Shown: positions 37,641 through 45,695, counted from the stretch's first letter. The stretch: DNA of 64,000 nucleotides from Aquimarina rhabdastrellae (GCA_947387485.1 CANDNT010000001.1:682001-746000), one strand, 5' to 3'. Notes: generated from the letters alone by a model not told the origin. Made by a program: numbers and translations.

Positions 37641-38120
37641 ATGAAAAATCTTATTCTACTTTTTTTAGCTGTATTGACATTAAGCTGTACTACTAAAGCG
37701 CAAGAAAAAACTGAAACAAAAAAAGAATACAAAGTCACAAAAACTGATGCCCAATGGAAAGAGGTTTTAACAAGTGAACAGTATTATATTTTGAGAAAAG
37801 CAGGAACAGAACGCCCATTTAGTAGTCCGCTAAACAAAAATTATAAAGAAGGAGTTTATCATTGTGCAGGTTGCAATACACCATTGTATAAAAGTGAACA
37901 CAAATTTGATAGTGGTACAGGATGGCCTAGCTTTGATCGCGCTGTAGAAGGTAGCATTGATAAAGATGTTGATTATAAGATAGGATATGCTAGATCAGAA
38001 TTGTTATGTGGTACTTGTGGAGGACATTTAGGTCATGTTTTTAGTGATGGACCTAGAAATACTACAGGAAAAAGACATTGTATAAATGGTGATGCACTAA
38101 TATTTGTGCCAAAAAAATAA
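37641..38120 (+). CDS. msrB: Peptide-methionine (R)-S-oxide reductase MsrB, lipoprotein form
   Basis: A 159-residue enzyme that reduces the R form of methionine sulfoxide in proteins. The N-terminus is a lipoprotein signal (LTLSC lipobox, Cys 16), so it should act in the periplasm or on a membrane surface. The MsrB domain covers about residues 35-157: zinc-binding CAGC and CGTC pairs, the FDSGTGWPSF motif, GGHLGHVF, and the catalytic cysteine in RHCING. It lies 8 bp before a second msrB gene, almost certainly in one transcript. The two copies differ in location rather than in active-site motifs. Confidence 0.95.
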   Translation: MKNLILLFLAVLTLSCTTKAQEKTETKKEYKVTKTDAQWKEVLTSEQYYILRKAGTERPFSSPLNKNYKEGVYHCAGCNTPLYKSEHKFDSGTGWPSFDRAVEGSIDKDVDYKIGYARSELLCGTCGGHLGHVFSDGPRNTTGKRHCINGDALIFVPKK

Positions 38121-38128
38121 TCTAAATT

Positions 38129-38521
38129 ATGAGTAAATATCCTTATCAAAAATCTGAATCTGATTGGAAAGAACAACTTTCTGAAGAAGAATATAGAGTT
38201 TTACGTCAAAAAGGTACCGAACGTCCTTTTACAGGAAAATATAATATTCATTTCCAAAAAGGAACCTATACCTGTAAAGGATGTAATACTCCATTATTTG
38301 AAAGCTCAAGTAAATTCGATTCTGGTTGTGGATGGCCAAGTTTTGATGAAGCTATCGAAGGTACTGTAGAATATATAAGAGATACTTCACACGGAATGAT
38401 TCGCACAGAGATTCTTTGTAATCATTGTGGTGGACATCTTGGTCATGTATTTAATGACGGCCCTACAGCAACTGGACAACGCTATTGCGTAAACTCCTTG
38501 AGTATAGATTTTGAATCTTAA
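38129..38521 (+). CDS. msrB: Peptide-methionine (R)-S-oxide reductase MsrB, cytosolic form
   Basis: A 130-residue single-domain MsrB without a signal peptide. It carries zinc-binding CKGC and CNHC pairs, FDSGCGWPSF, GGHLGHVFNDGP and the catalytic cysteine in RYCVNS, which is closer to the canonical motif than that of its neighbour. It is the second gene of a tandem pair, so exported and cytosolic protein repair are coupled at the transcript level. The extra cysteine in 'SGCGWP' replaces a threonine in the first copy and could be a resolving cysteine; that is inference. Confidence 0.95.
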   Translation: MSKYPYQKSESDWKEQLSEEEYRVLRQKGTERPFTGKYNIHFQKGTYTCKGCNTPLFESSSKFDSGCGWPSFDEAIEGTVEYIRDTSHGMIRTEILCNHCGGHLGHVFNDGPTATGQRYCVNSLSIDFES

Positions 38522-38547
38522 AGTTTAATATAATAAATACAACATCT

Positions 38548-39093
38548 ATGAAAAAATTAATCACTTTATTGAGCTTAGTTCTTATTGCATTTACTGCTTG
38601 TGAAGGCCCAGAAGGACCTCCTGGTCGAGATGGACTTGACGGACAAGATGGAGAAACAATACTTGCAAAAGCTTTTGAAATTACTGCCGACTTTAATGCT
38701 GCCAATAATTATGCAATTAATGTAGTAGTTCCTAATACTATTGAGGTTTTTGATTCAGATGTTGCCTTAGTTTATTTAAGAGATCCTGCGGCATCTTCTA
38801 CAAATGGTGCAGATGTGTGGGAGCCTTTACCTAGAACGTTTTTCTTTAACGGAGGAGGATATGCTCAATTTCAGTTTAATTTCCTTTTCGACGAAAGTCG
38901 TAGCATCTTTGATTTAGATATTTTTATCGAAAGTGATGATCCAGGTGCTCTTGATGCTTCTTTTACACAAAATCAAGATTTCAGAATCGTTATTGTTCCG
39001 GCTGATTTTGCTCAAAATAATGATGTGAGTAATCTTAATGAAGTATTAGCTACGCTAAATATTGATTCGACTCAAATTCCGTTATTAGATTAA
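38548..39093 (+). CDS. Lipoprotein with a collagen-like Gly-X-Y segment
   Basis: A 181-residue predicted lipoprotein. The signal peptide ends in a lipobox (FTAC, Cys 19), and immediately after the cysteine come about five Gly-X-Y triplets (GPEGPPGRDGLDGQDGE). The remaining 145 residues look like a compact beta-rich domain with no motif I recognise. Short collagen-like stalks right after the lipidation site recur in flavobacterial lipoproteins and may hold the domain away from the membrane. It sits 26 bp after the second msrB and ends at a strong terminator, so it may be the third gene of that operon. Function unknown. Confidence 0.85.
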   Translation: MKKLITLLSLVLIAFTACEGPEGPPGRDGLDGQDGETILAKAFEITADFNAANNYAINVVVPNTIEVFDSDVALVYLRDPAASSTNGADVWEPLPRTFFFNGGGYAQFQFNFLFDESRSIFDLDIFIESDDPGALDASFTQNQDFRIVIVPADFAQNNDVSNLNEVLATLNIDSTQIPLLD

Positions 39094-39142
39094 GGATATA
39101 TTCAGTATAAACACATATAAACCATTAGGTTTTTAAAAAATT

Positions 39143-39170
39143 AACGTAATCTCTAGAGATTACGTTTTTT
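39143..39170 (+). terminator. Hairpin terminator after the collagen-like lipoprotein gene
   Basis: A perfect 24-bp palindrome (12-bp arms, AACGTAATCTCT and its complement) runs into a T-run, about 50 bp after the stop codon at 39093. This is a classic intrinsic terminator. Confidence 0.85.
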
Positions 39171-39252
39171 GTTTTTATAACATCTAGAACTCCTTAAACG
39201 TTATAGTTTTAACAGAATATGCAAAAGCTTTTTTCATTAGATTAATTATCCG

Positions 39253-39260
39253 TAAATTCG
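39253..39260 (+). promoter_or_regulatory. Possible -7 element for lpd
   Basis: TAAATTCG differs from TAnnTTTG at one base and lies 26 bp before the preferred lpd start at 39286. No clear -33 element was found. Confidence 0.3.
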
Positions 39261-39285
39261 TTGCGTTAAAAAAATGACATATCAT

Positions 39286-40677
39286 ATGAACGCATACGAC
39301 ATTATAGTATTAGGAAGTGGTCCTGGTGGTTATGTAACTGCTATTCGCGCTTCTCAATTAGGCTTCAAAACTGCTATTATTGAAAAGGAAAATTTAGGTG
39401 GTGTATGTTTGAATTGGGGATGTATCCCTACTAAAGCGTTATTAAAAAGTGCTCAAGTATTTGATTACTTAAAACACGCTTCAGATTACGGATTGACTGT
39501 AGATAATTTTGATAAAGACTTCGGTGCTGTTATAAAACGTAGCCGTGGTGTTGCTGAAGGAATGAGTAAAGGTATTCAATTCCTGATGAAGAAAAATAAA
39601 ATAGACGTTATTGAAGGGTTTGGAAAACTTAAACCTGGTAGTAAAGTTGCTGTAACTGCTGCAGATGGTACAGTTACAGATTATGAAGGAAAGCATATCA
39701 TCGTTGCTACAGGTGCTAGATCTCGCGAATTACCTAACTTACCTCAAGATGGTAAAAAAGTAATTGGATATCGTCAAGCAATGACACTTGAATCTCAACC
39801 TAAGAAAATGATTGTTGTAGGTTCTGGTGCTATTGGAGTTGAGTTTGCTCACTTCTATAATGCAATGGGTACAGAGGTAACTATCGTAGAATACTTACCA
39901 AACTTAGTACCTCTAGAAGACGAAGAAGTATCTAAGCAATTTGCACGTAACTTTAAGAAAGCTGGAATCAAAGTAATGACAAATTCTTCTGTAGAAAGTG
40001 TTGATACAAGTGGTGAAGGTGTTAAAGCGGTTGTTAAGACTAAAAAAGGAGAAGAAATTCTTGAAGCAGATATCGTTCTTTCTGCTGTAGGTATCAAAAC
40101 AAATATTGAGAACATCGGTCTAGAAGATTTAGGTGTTGCTACAGATAGAGATAAAATCTTAGTTAACGATTGGTATCAAACTAACATTCCTGGTATTTAT
40201 GCTATTGGTGATGTTGTACCTGGTCCTGCTCTTGCTCACGTAGCTTCTGCAGAAGGTATTACATGCGTAGAGAAAATTGCTGGAATGCATGTTGAGGCTA
40301 TCGACTACGGTAATATTCCTGGGTGTACTTATGCTTATCCAGAAATTGCTAGTGTAGGTATGACAGAAAAACAAGCTAAAGAAGCTGGTTATGAGTTAAA
40401 AGTGGGTAAATTCCCATTCTCTGCTTCTGGTAAAGCTAGTGCTGCTGGAACTAAAGACGGTTTTGTTAAAGTAATCTTCGATGCTAAGTATGGAGAGTGG
40501 TTAGGATGCCATATGATCGGTGCTGGTGTTACAGATATGATTGCTGAAGCTGTTTTAGGACGTAAACTAGAAACTACTGGTCATGAAGTATTAAAAGCTA
40601 TCCACCCTCACCCTACTATGAGTGAAGCGGTAATGGAAGCCGTTGCAGATGCTTATGACGAAGTAATTCACATCTAA
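39286..40677 (+). CDS. lpdA: Dihydrolipoyl dehydrogenase (E3)
   Basis: The FAD-dependent E3 subunit reoxidises dihydrolipoamide for pyruvate and 2-oxoglutarate dehydrogenases and the glycine cleavage system. Counting from MNAYD gives 463 residues, the usual length. Visible features: FAD-binding GSGPGG near residue 10, the redox disulfide in GGVCLNWGCIPTK (Cys 41 and Cys 46), NAD-binding GSGAIGVE, FAD motif AIGDV, and the C-terminal HPHPT with the catalytic base histidine. An ATG twelve bases upstream (39274) is in frame, but 39286 gives the canonical N-terminus. It has its own terminator and no dehydrogenase-complex neighbours, so it is probably a shared E3. Confidence 0.97.
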   Translation: MNAYDIIVLGSGPGGYVTAIRASQLGFKTAIIEKENLGGVCLNWGCIPTKALLKSAQVFDYLKHASDYGLTVDNFDKDFGAVIKRSRGVAEGMSKGIQFLMKKNKIDVIEGFGKLKPGSKVAVTAADGTVTDYEGKHIIVATGARSRELPNLPQDGKKVIGYRQAMTLESQPKKMIVVGSGAIGVEFAHFYNAMGTEVTIVEYLPNLVPLEDEEVSKQFARNFKKAGIKVMTNSSVESVDTSGEGVKAVVKTKKGEEILEADIVLSAVGIKTNIENIGLEDLGVATDRDKILVNDWYQTNIPGIYAIGDVVPGPALAHVASAEGITCVEKIAGMHVEAIDYGNIPGCTYAYPEIASVGMTEKQAKEAGYELKVGKFPFSASGKASAAGTKDGFVKVIFDAKYGEWLGCHMIGAGVTDMIAEAVLGRKLETTGHEVLKAIHPHPTMSEAVMEAVADAYDEVIHI

Positions 40678-40694
40678 GAAATTTATTTTTCTAT

Positions 40695-40740
40695 ATAAAA
40701 ACAAAGGGCAATCAACTAGTTGATTGCCCTTTGTTTTTAT
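40695..40740 (+). terminator. Strong hairpin terminator after lpdA
   Basis: A perfect 46-bp palindrome starts 18 bp after the lpdA stop codon, with a GGGCAATCAACT stem and flanking A and T runs. It should terminate in both directions and insulates the MarR operon downstream. Confidence 0.92.
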
Positions 40741-40782
40741 AATTATTTTGTAATTCATTACTTTTAACAACATTAAAAAAAC

Positions 40783-40794
40783 GAAACTAGTTTC
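40783..40794. promoter_or_regulatory. Operator palindrome 1 (GAAACTAGTTTC)
   Basis: A perfect 12-bp palindrome upstream of the marR-like gene. Its sister site begins 33 bp further on and differs at one base. The -7 promoter element lies between them, as expected for repression by the adjacent MarR-type protein. Confidence 0.65.
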
Positions 40795-40806
40795 ATATTT
40801 TTTTTA

Positions 40807-40814
40807 TATATTTG
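40807..40814 (+). promoter_or_regulatory. -7 promoter element of the marR operon
   Basis: TATATTTG matches TAnnTTTG exactly. It is placed between two matching palindromes, about 115 bp before the ATG at 40929, so a regulator bound at either site would block RNA polymerase. Confidence 0.6.
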
Positions 40815-40815
40815 C

Positions 40816-40827
40816 GAAACCAGTTTC
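40816..40827. promoter_or_regulatory. Operator palindrome 2 (GAAACCAGTTTC)
   Basis: Near-perfect palindrome, one base different from the site at 40783-40794. The 33-bp offset is about three helical turns, so two dimers could bind the same face of the DNA. Confidence 0.65.
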
Positions 40828-40928
40828 ACAAAAACGAAATTTATATTAAGCGCTACATGTTTGATTTAATAGTTTTTACCTAAAAAAGATTAATATCAGG
40901 TGTGTTCAAAAGAAAATCTCAATCATAT

Positions 40929-41411
40929 ATGGAAAAAGATTTTATAAAAGGTTTAGAACTTATAGGTTATACAGCAAGAGTTAGAAGGCTTAGTGATAGC
41001 CTTAACAAAATGGGGAAAGTGGTTTATAAAAATTTGAATCTAGAAATTGAACCCAATTGGCATCTTATTTTACTAATCTTAGAAAAGGAGAAAGAATTAA
41101 CTGCAACAGAAATTGCAGAACAATTATCATTCTCACATACAGCAATCATCAAGATTACAAAAAAAATGGTATCATCAAATTTTTTAATTGCTCATAAGTC
41201 AACTATCGATAATAGAAAGCAATTATACTCGCTATCTGAAAAAGCCATTAGAGAACTACCTAAACTAAAAAAAATATGGAATGATATTGCAGATGTTCAT
41301 AACCAATATGTCAGTAAAACGTTTTTAAAAGAACTTAGCAAAATAGAAAATGCTCTTGCCGAAAAATCAACAATAATTAGGGTTAAAGAATTGTATGATA
41401 AACGTAAATAA
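40929..41411 (+). CDS. MarR-family transcriptional regulator
   Basis: A 160-residue protein (from ATG MEKDF) with a winged helix-turn-helix of MarR type: helices around 'LTATEIAEQLSFSHTAIIKITKKMV' form the recognition segment and 'DNRKQLYSLSEKA' fits the wing. An in-frame GTG at 40902 would add nine residues, but the ATG fits the family better. Two GAAAC(T/C)AGTTTC palindromes flank its promoter, so it probably represses its own operon and responds to a small ligand. It overlaps the next gene, an acetyltransferase, by 17 bp, followed by a cupin gene; the three form one operon. The ligand is unknown. Confidence 0.88.
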   Translation: MEKDFIKGLELIGYTARVRRLSDSLNKMGKVVYKNLNLEIEPNWHLILLILEKEKELTATEIAEQLSFSHTAIIKITKKMVSSNFLIAHKSTIDNRKQLYSLSEKAIRELPKLKKIWNDIADVHNQYVSKTFLKELSKIENALAEKSTIIRVKELYDKRK

Positions 41412-41913
41412 TGATATCGCCTTAAAATTAATCCATATAAATGATCATGATAAACTATATTCATTAATGAATGAAATTTATCCTCTAGTATATAATTATC
41501 TATGGAGTGACAATGGAACGTCTTATTTATCAAAAATCTATTCATTAGAAAACCTCACATATGAATTAAATGAATCAGATTCATTGTATTACTTCATTCA
41601 TTATCAATCGGTAATTATTGGAATTTTGAAGATTAAAAAAAATATAAAAACACAAATAATTCACTTACAAAGGATTTATTTACACTCAAAATATCAAGGT
41701 AAGGGCATTGGTAAAATACTTTTTAATTGGATTGAAAATACATTTAAATCAAACTTCAAAAAATTAAGTTTAGAAGTTATGGCATCTGAAACCAAGGCCA
41801 TACACTTTTATGAAAAAATGGGAATGAAAAACGTTGGCAATTCTTCATTAAACTTTAAACATATAAAACCTGAATTAAAACAAATATTAATTTATCAAAA
41901 AAAAATAAAATGA
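41395..41913 (+). CDS. GNAT-family N-acetyltransferase
   Basis: A 172-residue acetyl-CoA-dependent acetyltransferase. The acetyl-CoA pyrophosphate loop is clear (QGKGIGKIL near residue 103), preceded by the beta-4 strand 'LQRIYLHSKY' and followed by 'LEVMASETKAIHFYEKMGM', the usual C-terminal half of the GNAT fold. The start overlaps the marR-like gene by 17 bp, and the end overlaps the cupin gene by four bases, so translation is likely coupled. Substrate unknown. With a MarR regulator and a cupin, modification of a toxic or signalling small molecule is a reasonable guess, nothing more. Confidence 0.9.
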   Translation: MINVNNDIALKLIHINDHDKLYSLMNEIYPLVYNYLWSDNGTSYLSKIYSLENLTYELNESDSLYYFIHYQSVIIGILKIKKNIKTQIIHLQRIYLHSKYQGKGIGKILFNWIENTFKSNFKKLSLEVMASETKAIHFYEKMGMKNVGNSSLNFKHIKPELKQILIYQKKIK

Positions 41914-42287
41914 GTAATAAATATGATTACAATCAACAGATGAATGTTTTATACAATCATCATGAATTAATTGATGTACCAAAAATTGTTGAAGAATGTA
42001 CAGACAAATGGTTCAATCAAACACTTACAAAAGTTAATGATAGTGTTGTACGAATTGGAATAGTTGAGGGAGAATATCATTGGCATAAACACGATAATGA
42101 TGATGAATTCTTTTTTGTTTTAAGTGGTAAATTATTCATTGAACTAAAAGATAAAACAATTGAGCTTAATCCAAACGAAGGTACAACAATTGGAAAAGGA
42201 GTTATGCATAAACCTATCGCACCTGTAAAAACAGTAATGTTAATGGTAGAAACTGCTGAAATTGATCCAATAGGAGATGAAAAATAA
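41910..42287 (+). CDS. Cupin-domain protein
   Basis: A 125-residue single-domain cupin. Motif 1 is visible as H59-x-H61-x4-E66-x6-G73, and motif 2 as the region around 'EGTTIGKGVMHKP' with its histidine, so a metal site (His, His, Glu, His) is complete. Such small cupins act as isomerases, dioxygenases or ligand binders. It is the last gene of the MarR-GNAT-cupin operon (ATGA overlap with the acetyltransferase). No signal peptide. Confidence 0.9.
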   Translation: MSNKYDYNQQMNVLYNHHELIDVPKIVEECTDKWFNQTLTKVNDSVVRIGIVEGEYHWHKHDNDDEFFFVLSGKLFIELKDKTIELNPNEGTTIGKGVMHKPIAPVKTVMLMVETAEIDPIGDEK

Positions 42288-42724
42288 CAATTTACAATCA
42301 AACAATTCAATGCTTTTAAAATTGTATTGAAGTTATTATACCACTTGCCATAAGTATGCTATTGCAGGTGGTTCTCCATATTAAAATTTACCTTTATCTA
42401 ATTATACTATAATAGAAATACTCTTCTTCTTAACATTTTATTATATAGGTAATTTCTATTAAGCCTTTTTAATATCTAATTCCTATTTTTGAACCTAAAT
42501 TATATAATCTAGTTTAATTTAACATATTGCTTTCTTAGAAGCATATTACTACTTATTTATCATCATATTTTCGAGGCTTAGATTCTTTGTAACCTTCATT
42601 AAATTGAGCTATATTTATCATTCATGATACACATTATATTTAAAATCAAAAGTATTAGATTTTTATGGATTGTTAGCCTTACTCCTATCTTTATGTATTA
42701 AACACTCAGCGCAATCAAATTAAC
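42288..42724. other. Gene-free stretch before the leucine-rich-repeat gene
   Basis: These 437 very AT-rich bases hold no credible gene. TATTTTTG at 42484-42491 matches TAnnTTTG and could start a long leader. The last 27 bases belong to the duplicated start region also found before 44880. I see no structured RNA and no attachment site. Confidence 0.6.
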
Positions 42725-42733
42725 ATGAAAAAC
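42698..42733 (+). repeat. Duplicated translation-start region, copy 1
   Basis: 36 bases around the ATG at 42725 match 44853-44888 at 33 positions, including the first codons (MKN). The two genes that follow are unrelated. The similarity continues weakly for about 30 bases upstream. Confidence 0.8.
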
Positions 42734-44308
42734 GACAAAATGCCACCTAAATTAGAACTTACTGAATCTGACGAACTAGGATATTATACAACTTTTAAAA
42801 AGTTATTTCCTCGTTTTGAGTCTTATTCTCAATATACCAGTTCAAAAGACTTAATTCAAGTTAATTTTTCATATACAGATGAGGATACAGCACCCAATAA
42901 AGCTCAACTTGCGGCTCATGACTTCTTTATAACACATTCAAATAAAATATTAGAAAACTTAATTACATACCTAAAACAATATGAAGAGTATTTTTTAGAG
43001 CTTTATGGGCCTTACAGAGAGACAAGCTATGAAAATGTGGATTTAAATGGAGAGACACGTATATATACAGATAAGGATGGTTTTCCTATTGTAGATAATC
43101 TGTATGATATTATCAATTATTTTGGAATTAATACCATTAACATTGTAGATGCAGAAGAAGATGGTATTTCTTATATTGGTTTTACTGGTGGATGCACTTG
43201 GGATACGGAACATGGTTTTGGTTTTATCTTTCATAAATTGGAACTTTTAAATGTTGGTGATTGGGATACTGGTCAATATTTTAATAAAGACTGGAGAACT
43301 GATAATCAATACTTGCTTACCAATGCTTTTTTAAAGCTTCATTGTATGGAATCTTTGGAAAAACGAAAGGAGCGTTTAGTTAATTTGGGTAAATCTATTC
43401 AAGTAAAAAATGCTACCGCGTACGAAGAAGTTTTCAATTGGTTAGTCAAGCACAAAATGATTTATGGGTATAGAAACTCTCCTGTAGACATTACTATAAA
43501 AGAAAAAATAATCCTCATAAATGAAATCGAAGAACTTTTATTCTGGGGTAATGAAATTAAATTTGTTCCCGATGCTATTTACCTACTAGAAAATCTTAAA
43601 TCCTTAACATTTTCTCATACTACTCTAGAAGCTATCCCCTTACAATTAATGAAACTAACAGGTTTAAAACACTTGTCTGTTTCTAGTAATAAAATAAATA
43701 GTATTCCAAAAGAGATCATGTTCTTAAAGAGTTTAGAATCTCTAAGTTTAAATGATAATAAACTACAATCTATTCCAGAAGAGATCGTACAATTAACTAA
43801 CCTACAATGCTTAGATTTAAGCTCTAATAAGCTATCCGATTTACCTGAATCATTTTCAGAATTAAATAATCTTGAAATACTCACTTTAAACTATAATTCA
43901 TTTACAAGTTTTCCTGATGTCATCTTAAATATCAGTAGTTTGAAAAATTTAAATCTTTCAAACAATCAATTAACTAATATTCCTCAAGCTATAACTCAAC
44001 TTAAATCGCTTGAAGAACTCGATTTAAGATTTAATCAACTCACTACATTACCTAAATCACTATTTGACCAAATGTCAAACTTACAACAGCTTCAAATAGC
44101 TGTTAATCCTATTGATTTAGAAGATTTAAATCATATACAACAGTTCATACCTCAAAAAATTGAAACCGATCTTGAAAGTGCTATTGCTTGTGTAATAGAT
44201 GATTTAGAAAGACAACAGGAAGATACACAAATAGACACCTCTTCTTCTAACCTCAAAGCTTCAGATACAAGTGATAAAAAATGGTGGGAATTTTGGCGTA
44301 AAAAATAA
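42725..44308 (+). CDS. Leucine-rich-repeat protein with N-terminal DUF6985-like domain
   Basis: A 527-residue protein without a signal peptide. The N-terminal 240 residues contain 'GGCTWDTEHGFGFIFH' near 154-170, which reminds me of DUF6985-type domains (from memory, untested). Residues 266-465 are eight or nine leucine-rich repeats of about 23 residues (LxxLxLxxNxLxxIPxx), the small bacterial type. The C-terminus is a linker followed by DKKWWEFWRKK, a tryptophan-rich basic tail. It has a long upstream leader and opens a run of AT-rich accessory genes on the plus strand. Role unknown; protein binding through the repeats is the safest statement. Confidence 0.85.
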   Translation: MKNDKMPPKLELTESDELGYYTTFKKLFPRFESYSQYTSSKDLIQVNFSYTDEDTAPNKAQLAAHDFFITHSNKILENLITYLKQYEEYFLELYGPYRETSYENVDLNGETRIYTDKDGFPIVDNLYDIINYFGINTINIVDAEEDGISYIGFTGGCTWDTEHGFGFIFHKLELLNVGDWDTGQYFNKDWRTDNQYLLTNAFLKLHCMESLEKRKERLVNLGKSIQVKNATAYEEVFNWLVKHKMIYGYRNSPVDITIKEKIILINEIEELLFWGNEIKFVPDAIYLLENLKSLTFSHTTLEAIPLQLMKLTGLKHLSVSSNKINSIPKEIMFLKSLESLSLNDNKLQSIPEEIVQLTNLQCLDLSSNKLSDLPESFSELNNLEILTLNYNSFTSFPDVILNISSLKNLNLSNNQLTNIPQAITQLKSLEELDLRFNQLTTLPKSLFDQMSNLQQLQIAVNPIDLEDLNHIQQFIPQKIETDLESAIACVIDDLERQQEDTQIDTSSSNLKASDTSDKKWWEFWRKK

Positions 44309-44328
44309 CTATATATAAAGCATATTGA

Positions 44329-44793
44329 ATGAATAACAACTTATTTTACTTACTAACTTTATGTAGTTTCTTTTCTTTTTCTCAGGAAGTTAAACACACT
44401 AATATTATTGGAACTTGGGAGTTAATTGAAACTATTAATACTCATAAAATTAATATCGGAGAACTTATAATTCACGGAAACGAACAAGAAAAAAAAGAGT
44501 TTGATAGTATTCAAAATATTTTAGAAAAAAAGGAAAAAGAAGATCCCAGAATAACTAAGTGGCATTTCATCATAGAAGAAAAATTTCTTTATGAATACCG
44601 TTTTGAATATGGAACTAAATTCAAATCAAAAATCATTAATAATACAATTTATAAGTTTAACAAACCATTTTACAAAGTAGTATCATTAAAAAATGATACT
44701 TTAAAGCTTAAAGAATATAAAAAGAATACTATTTCGGTATTCAAAAAAGTTAAAACTGATTTAAGCGATTTTAAAATCCTATCCGAATATTAA
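44329..44793 (+). CDS. Exported lipocalin-like small protein
   Basis: A 154-residue protein with a cleavable signal peptide (cleavage after about residue 18, 'FSFSQ'). The mature protein begins with 'NIIGTWELIE', the GxW motif typical of lipocalin-like domains, and has alternating strand-like segments. There is no lipobox. It starts 20 bp after the leucine-rich-repeat gene and may share its transcript. Function unknown. Confidence 0.7.
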   Translation: MNNNLFYLLTLCSFFSFSQEVKHTNIIGTWELIETINTHKINIGELIIHGNEQEKKEFDSIQNILEKKEKEDPRITKWHFIIEEKFLYEYRFEYGTKFKSKIINNTIYKFNKPFYKVVSLKNDTLKLKEYKKNTISVFKKVKTDLSDFKILSEY

Positions 44794-44852
44794 AAAAGCT
44801 AATATCACTTTGCTGAAAAATATCACTTCAATTTTATTAGCTATATCATATT

Positions 44853-44888
44853 TTAAACACTCAATACAATCAAATTAACATGAAAAAC
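44853..44888 (+). repeat. Duplicated translation-start region, copy 2
   Basis: Partner of 42698-42733 (33 of 36 bases identical), covering the leader and first codons of the esterase gene. Confidence 0.8.
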
Positions 44889-45695
44889 ACACTATTAATC
44901 CTATTTCTTGTTCTGCTAAATATCAATGTTGTAGCACAAGACACTATATGTATTAATAAAACCTTCAAACATACCATTCATTCTACAGCTTTAGATGAGG
45001 ATAGAGAATATTGGGTTAGTTTACCGCTTAAATACAATGATTCATTAAACTATCCTGTTATCTATGTTTTTGATGCCGAATGGCGATTTGATTTAATTAA
45101 AAACATAGCCTTTGATTTAGGTGCAAACAAAAAAATACAGAATTCTATTATCGTCGGAATTCCGCATATTGATTGGGAACATAAAAGAGGGCAAGATCTT
45201 ACGTTTAGTCAATCTAGAATTGAGTATGATGGCGATCCCGTTGACGCTACTTGGTATAATGAATCCAATTCGGGAAAAGGATTAAACTTTTATAATTATT
45301 TAACTAAAGAACTAATTCCAAATGTCAATAAAAATTATGCTACAAACGATCACGAAACTTTGATTGGACACTCATATGGAGGATATTTTGGTGGTTATAT
45401 TTTATCCTTAGATCATCCTTTTGAAGTTATTCATATATACGATCCTTCTATATGGTTTAGTAATGGAGAAGTTATAGAAAGATTCAAAAAAGCCCATTAT
45501 AAAAAGAAAACAAAAATACATCTAACCTATCAACCTAAACCAGCATTTCATAAAAATAAAATAGAGGAATTTATTAAAGAATTAGAGCAGAATAATGCTA
45601 TCCTATTAACAAAAGAATTATATCCAAACGATACTCATAATTCTTTGTTTTTAGACAGTTTTTATAAAGGTATCCTTAAAACAAATTCTAAGTAG
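44880..45695 (+). CDS. Secreted esterase, IroE/esterase-D-like alpha/beta hydrolase
   Basis: A 271-residue exported hydrolase. A signal peptide ends near residue 19 (VVAQ). The fold matches the putative-esterase family: 'YWVSLPLKYNDSLNYPVIYVFDAEW' at the start, the nucleophile elbow GHSYGGYFGG near residue 163, 'IYDPSIWF' with the probable acid, and 'NDTHNSLF' with the probable histidine. Such enzymes cleave esters, including siderophore or carbohydrate acyl esters; the substrate cannot be told here. Its start region is a near-copy of that before 42725. It stands in the accessory stretch with 86 bp upstream and 73 bp downstream to its neighbours. Confidence 0.88.
   Translation: MKNTLLILFLVLLNINVVAQDTICINKTFKHTIHSTALDEDREYWVSLPLKYNDSLNYPVIYVFDAEWRFDLIKNIAFDLGANKKIQNSIIVGIPHIDWEHKRGQDLTFSQSRIEYDGDPVDATWYNESNSGKGLNFYNYLTKELIPNVNKNYATNDHETLIGHSYGGYFGGYILSLDHPFEVIHIYDPSIWFSNGEVIERFKKAHYKKKTKIHLTYQPKPAFHKNKIEEFIKELEQNNAILLTKELYPNDTHNSLFLDSFYKGILKTNSK

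Noticed and set aside
39274..39285. Start of dihydrolipoyl dehydrogenase at 39274
   Set aside because: The four extra residues are not part of the family N-terminus and would leave a very short leader after the possible -7 element.
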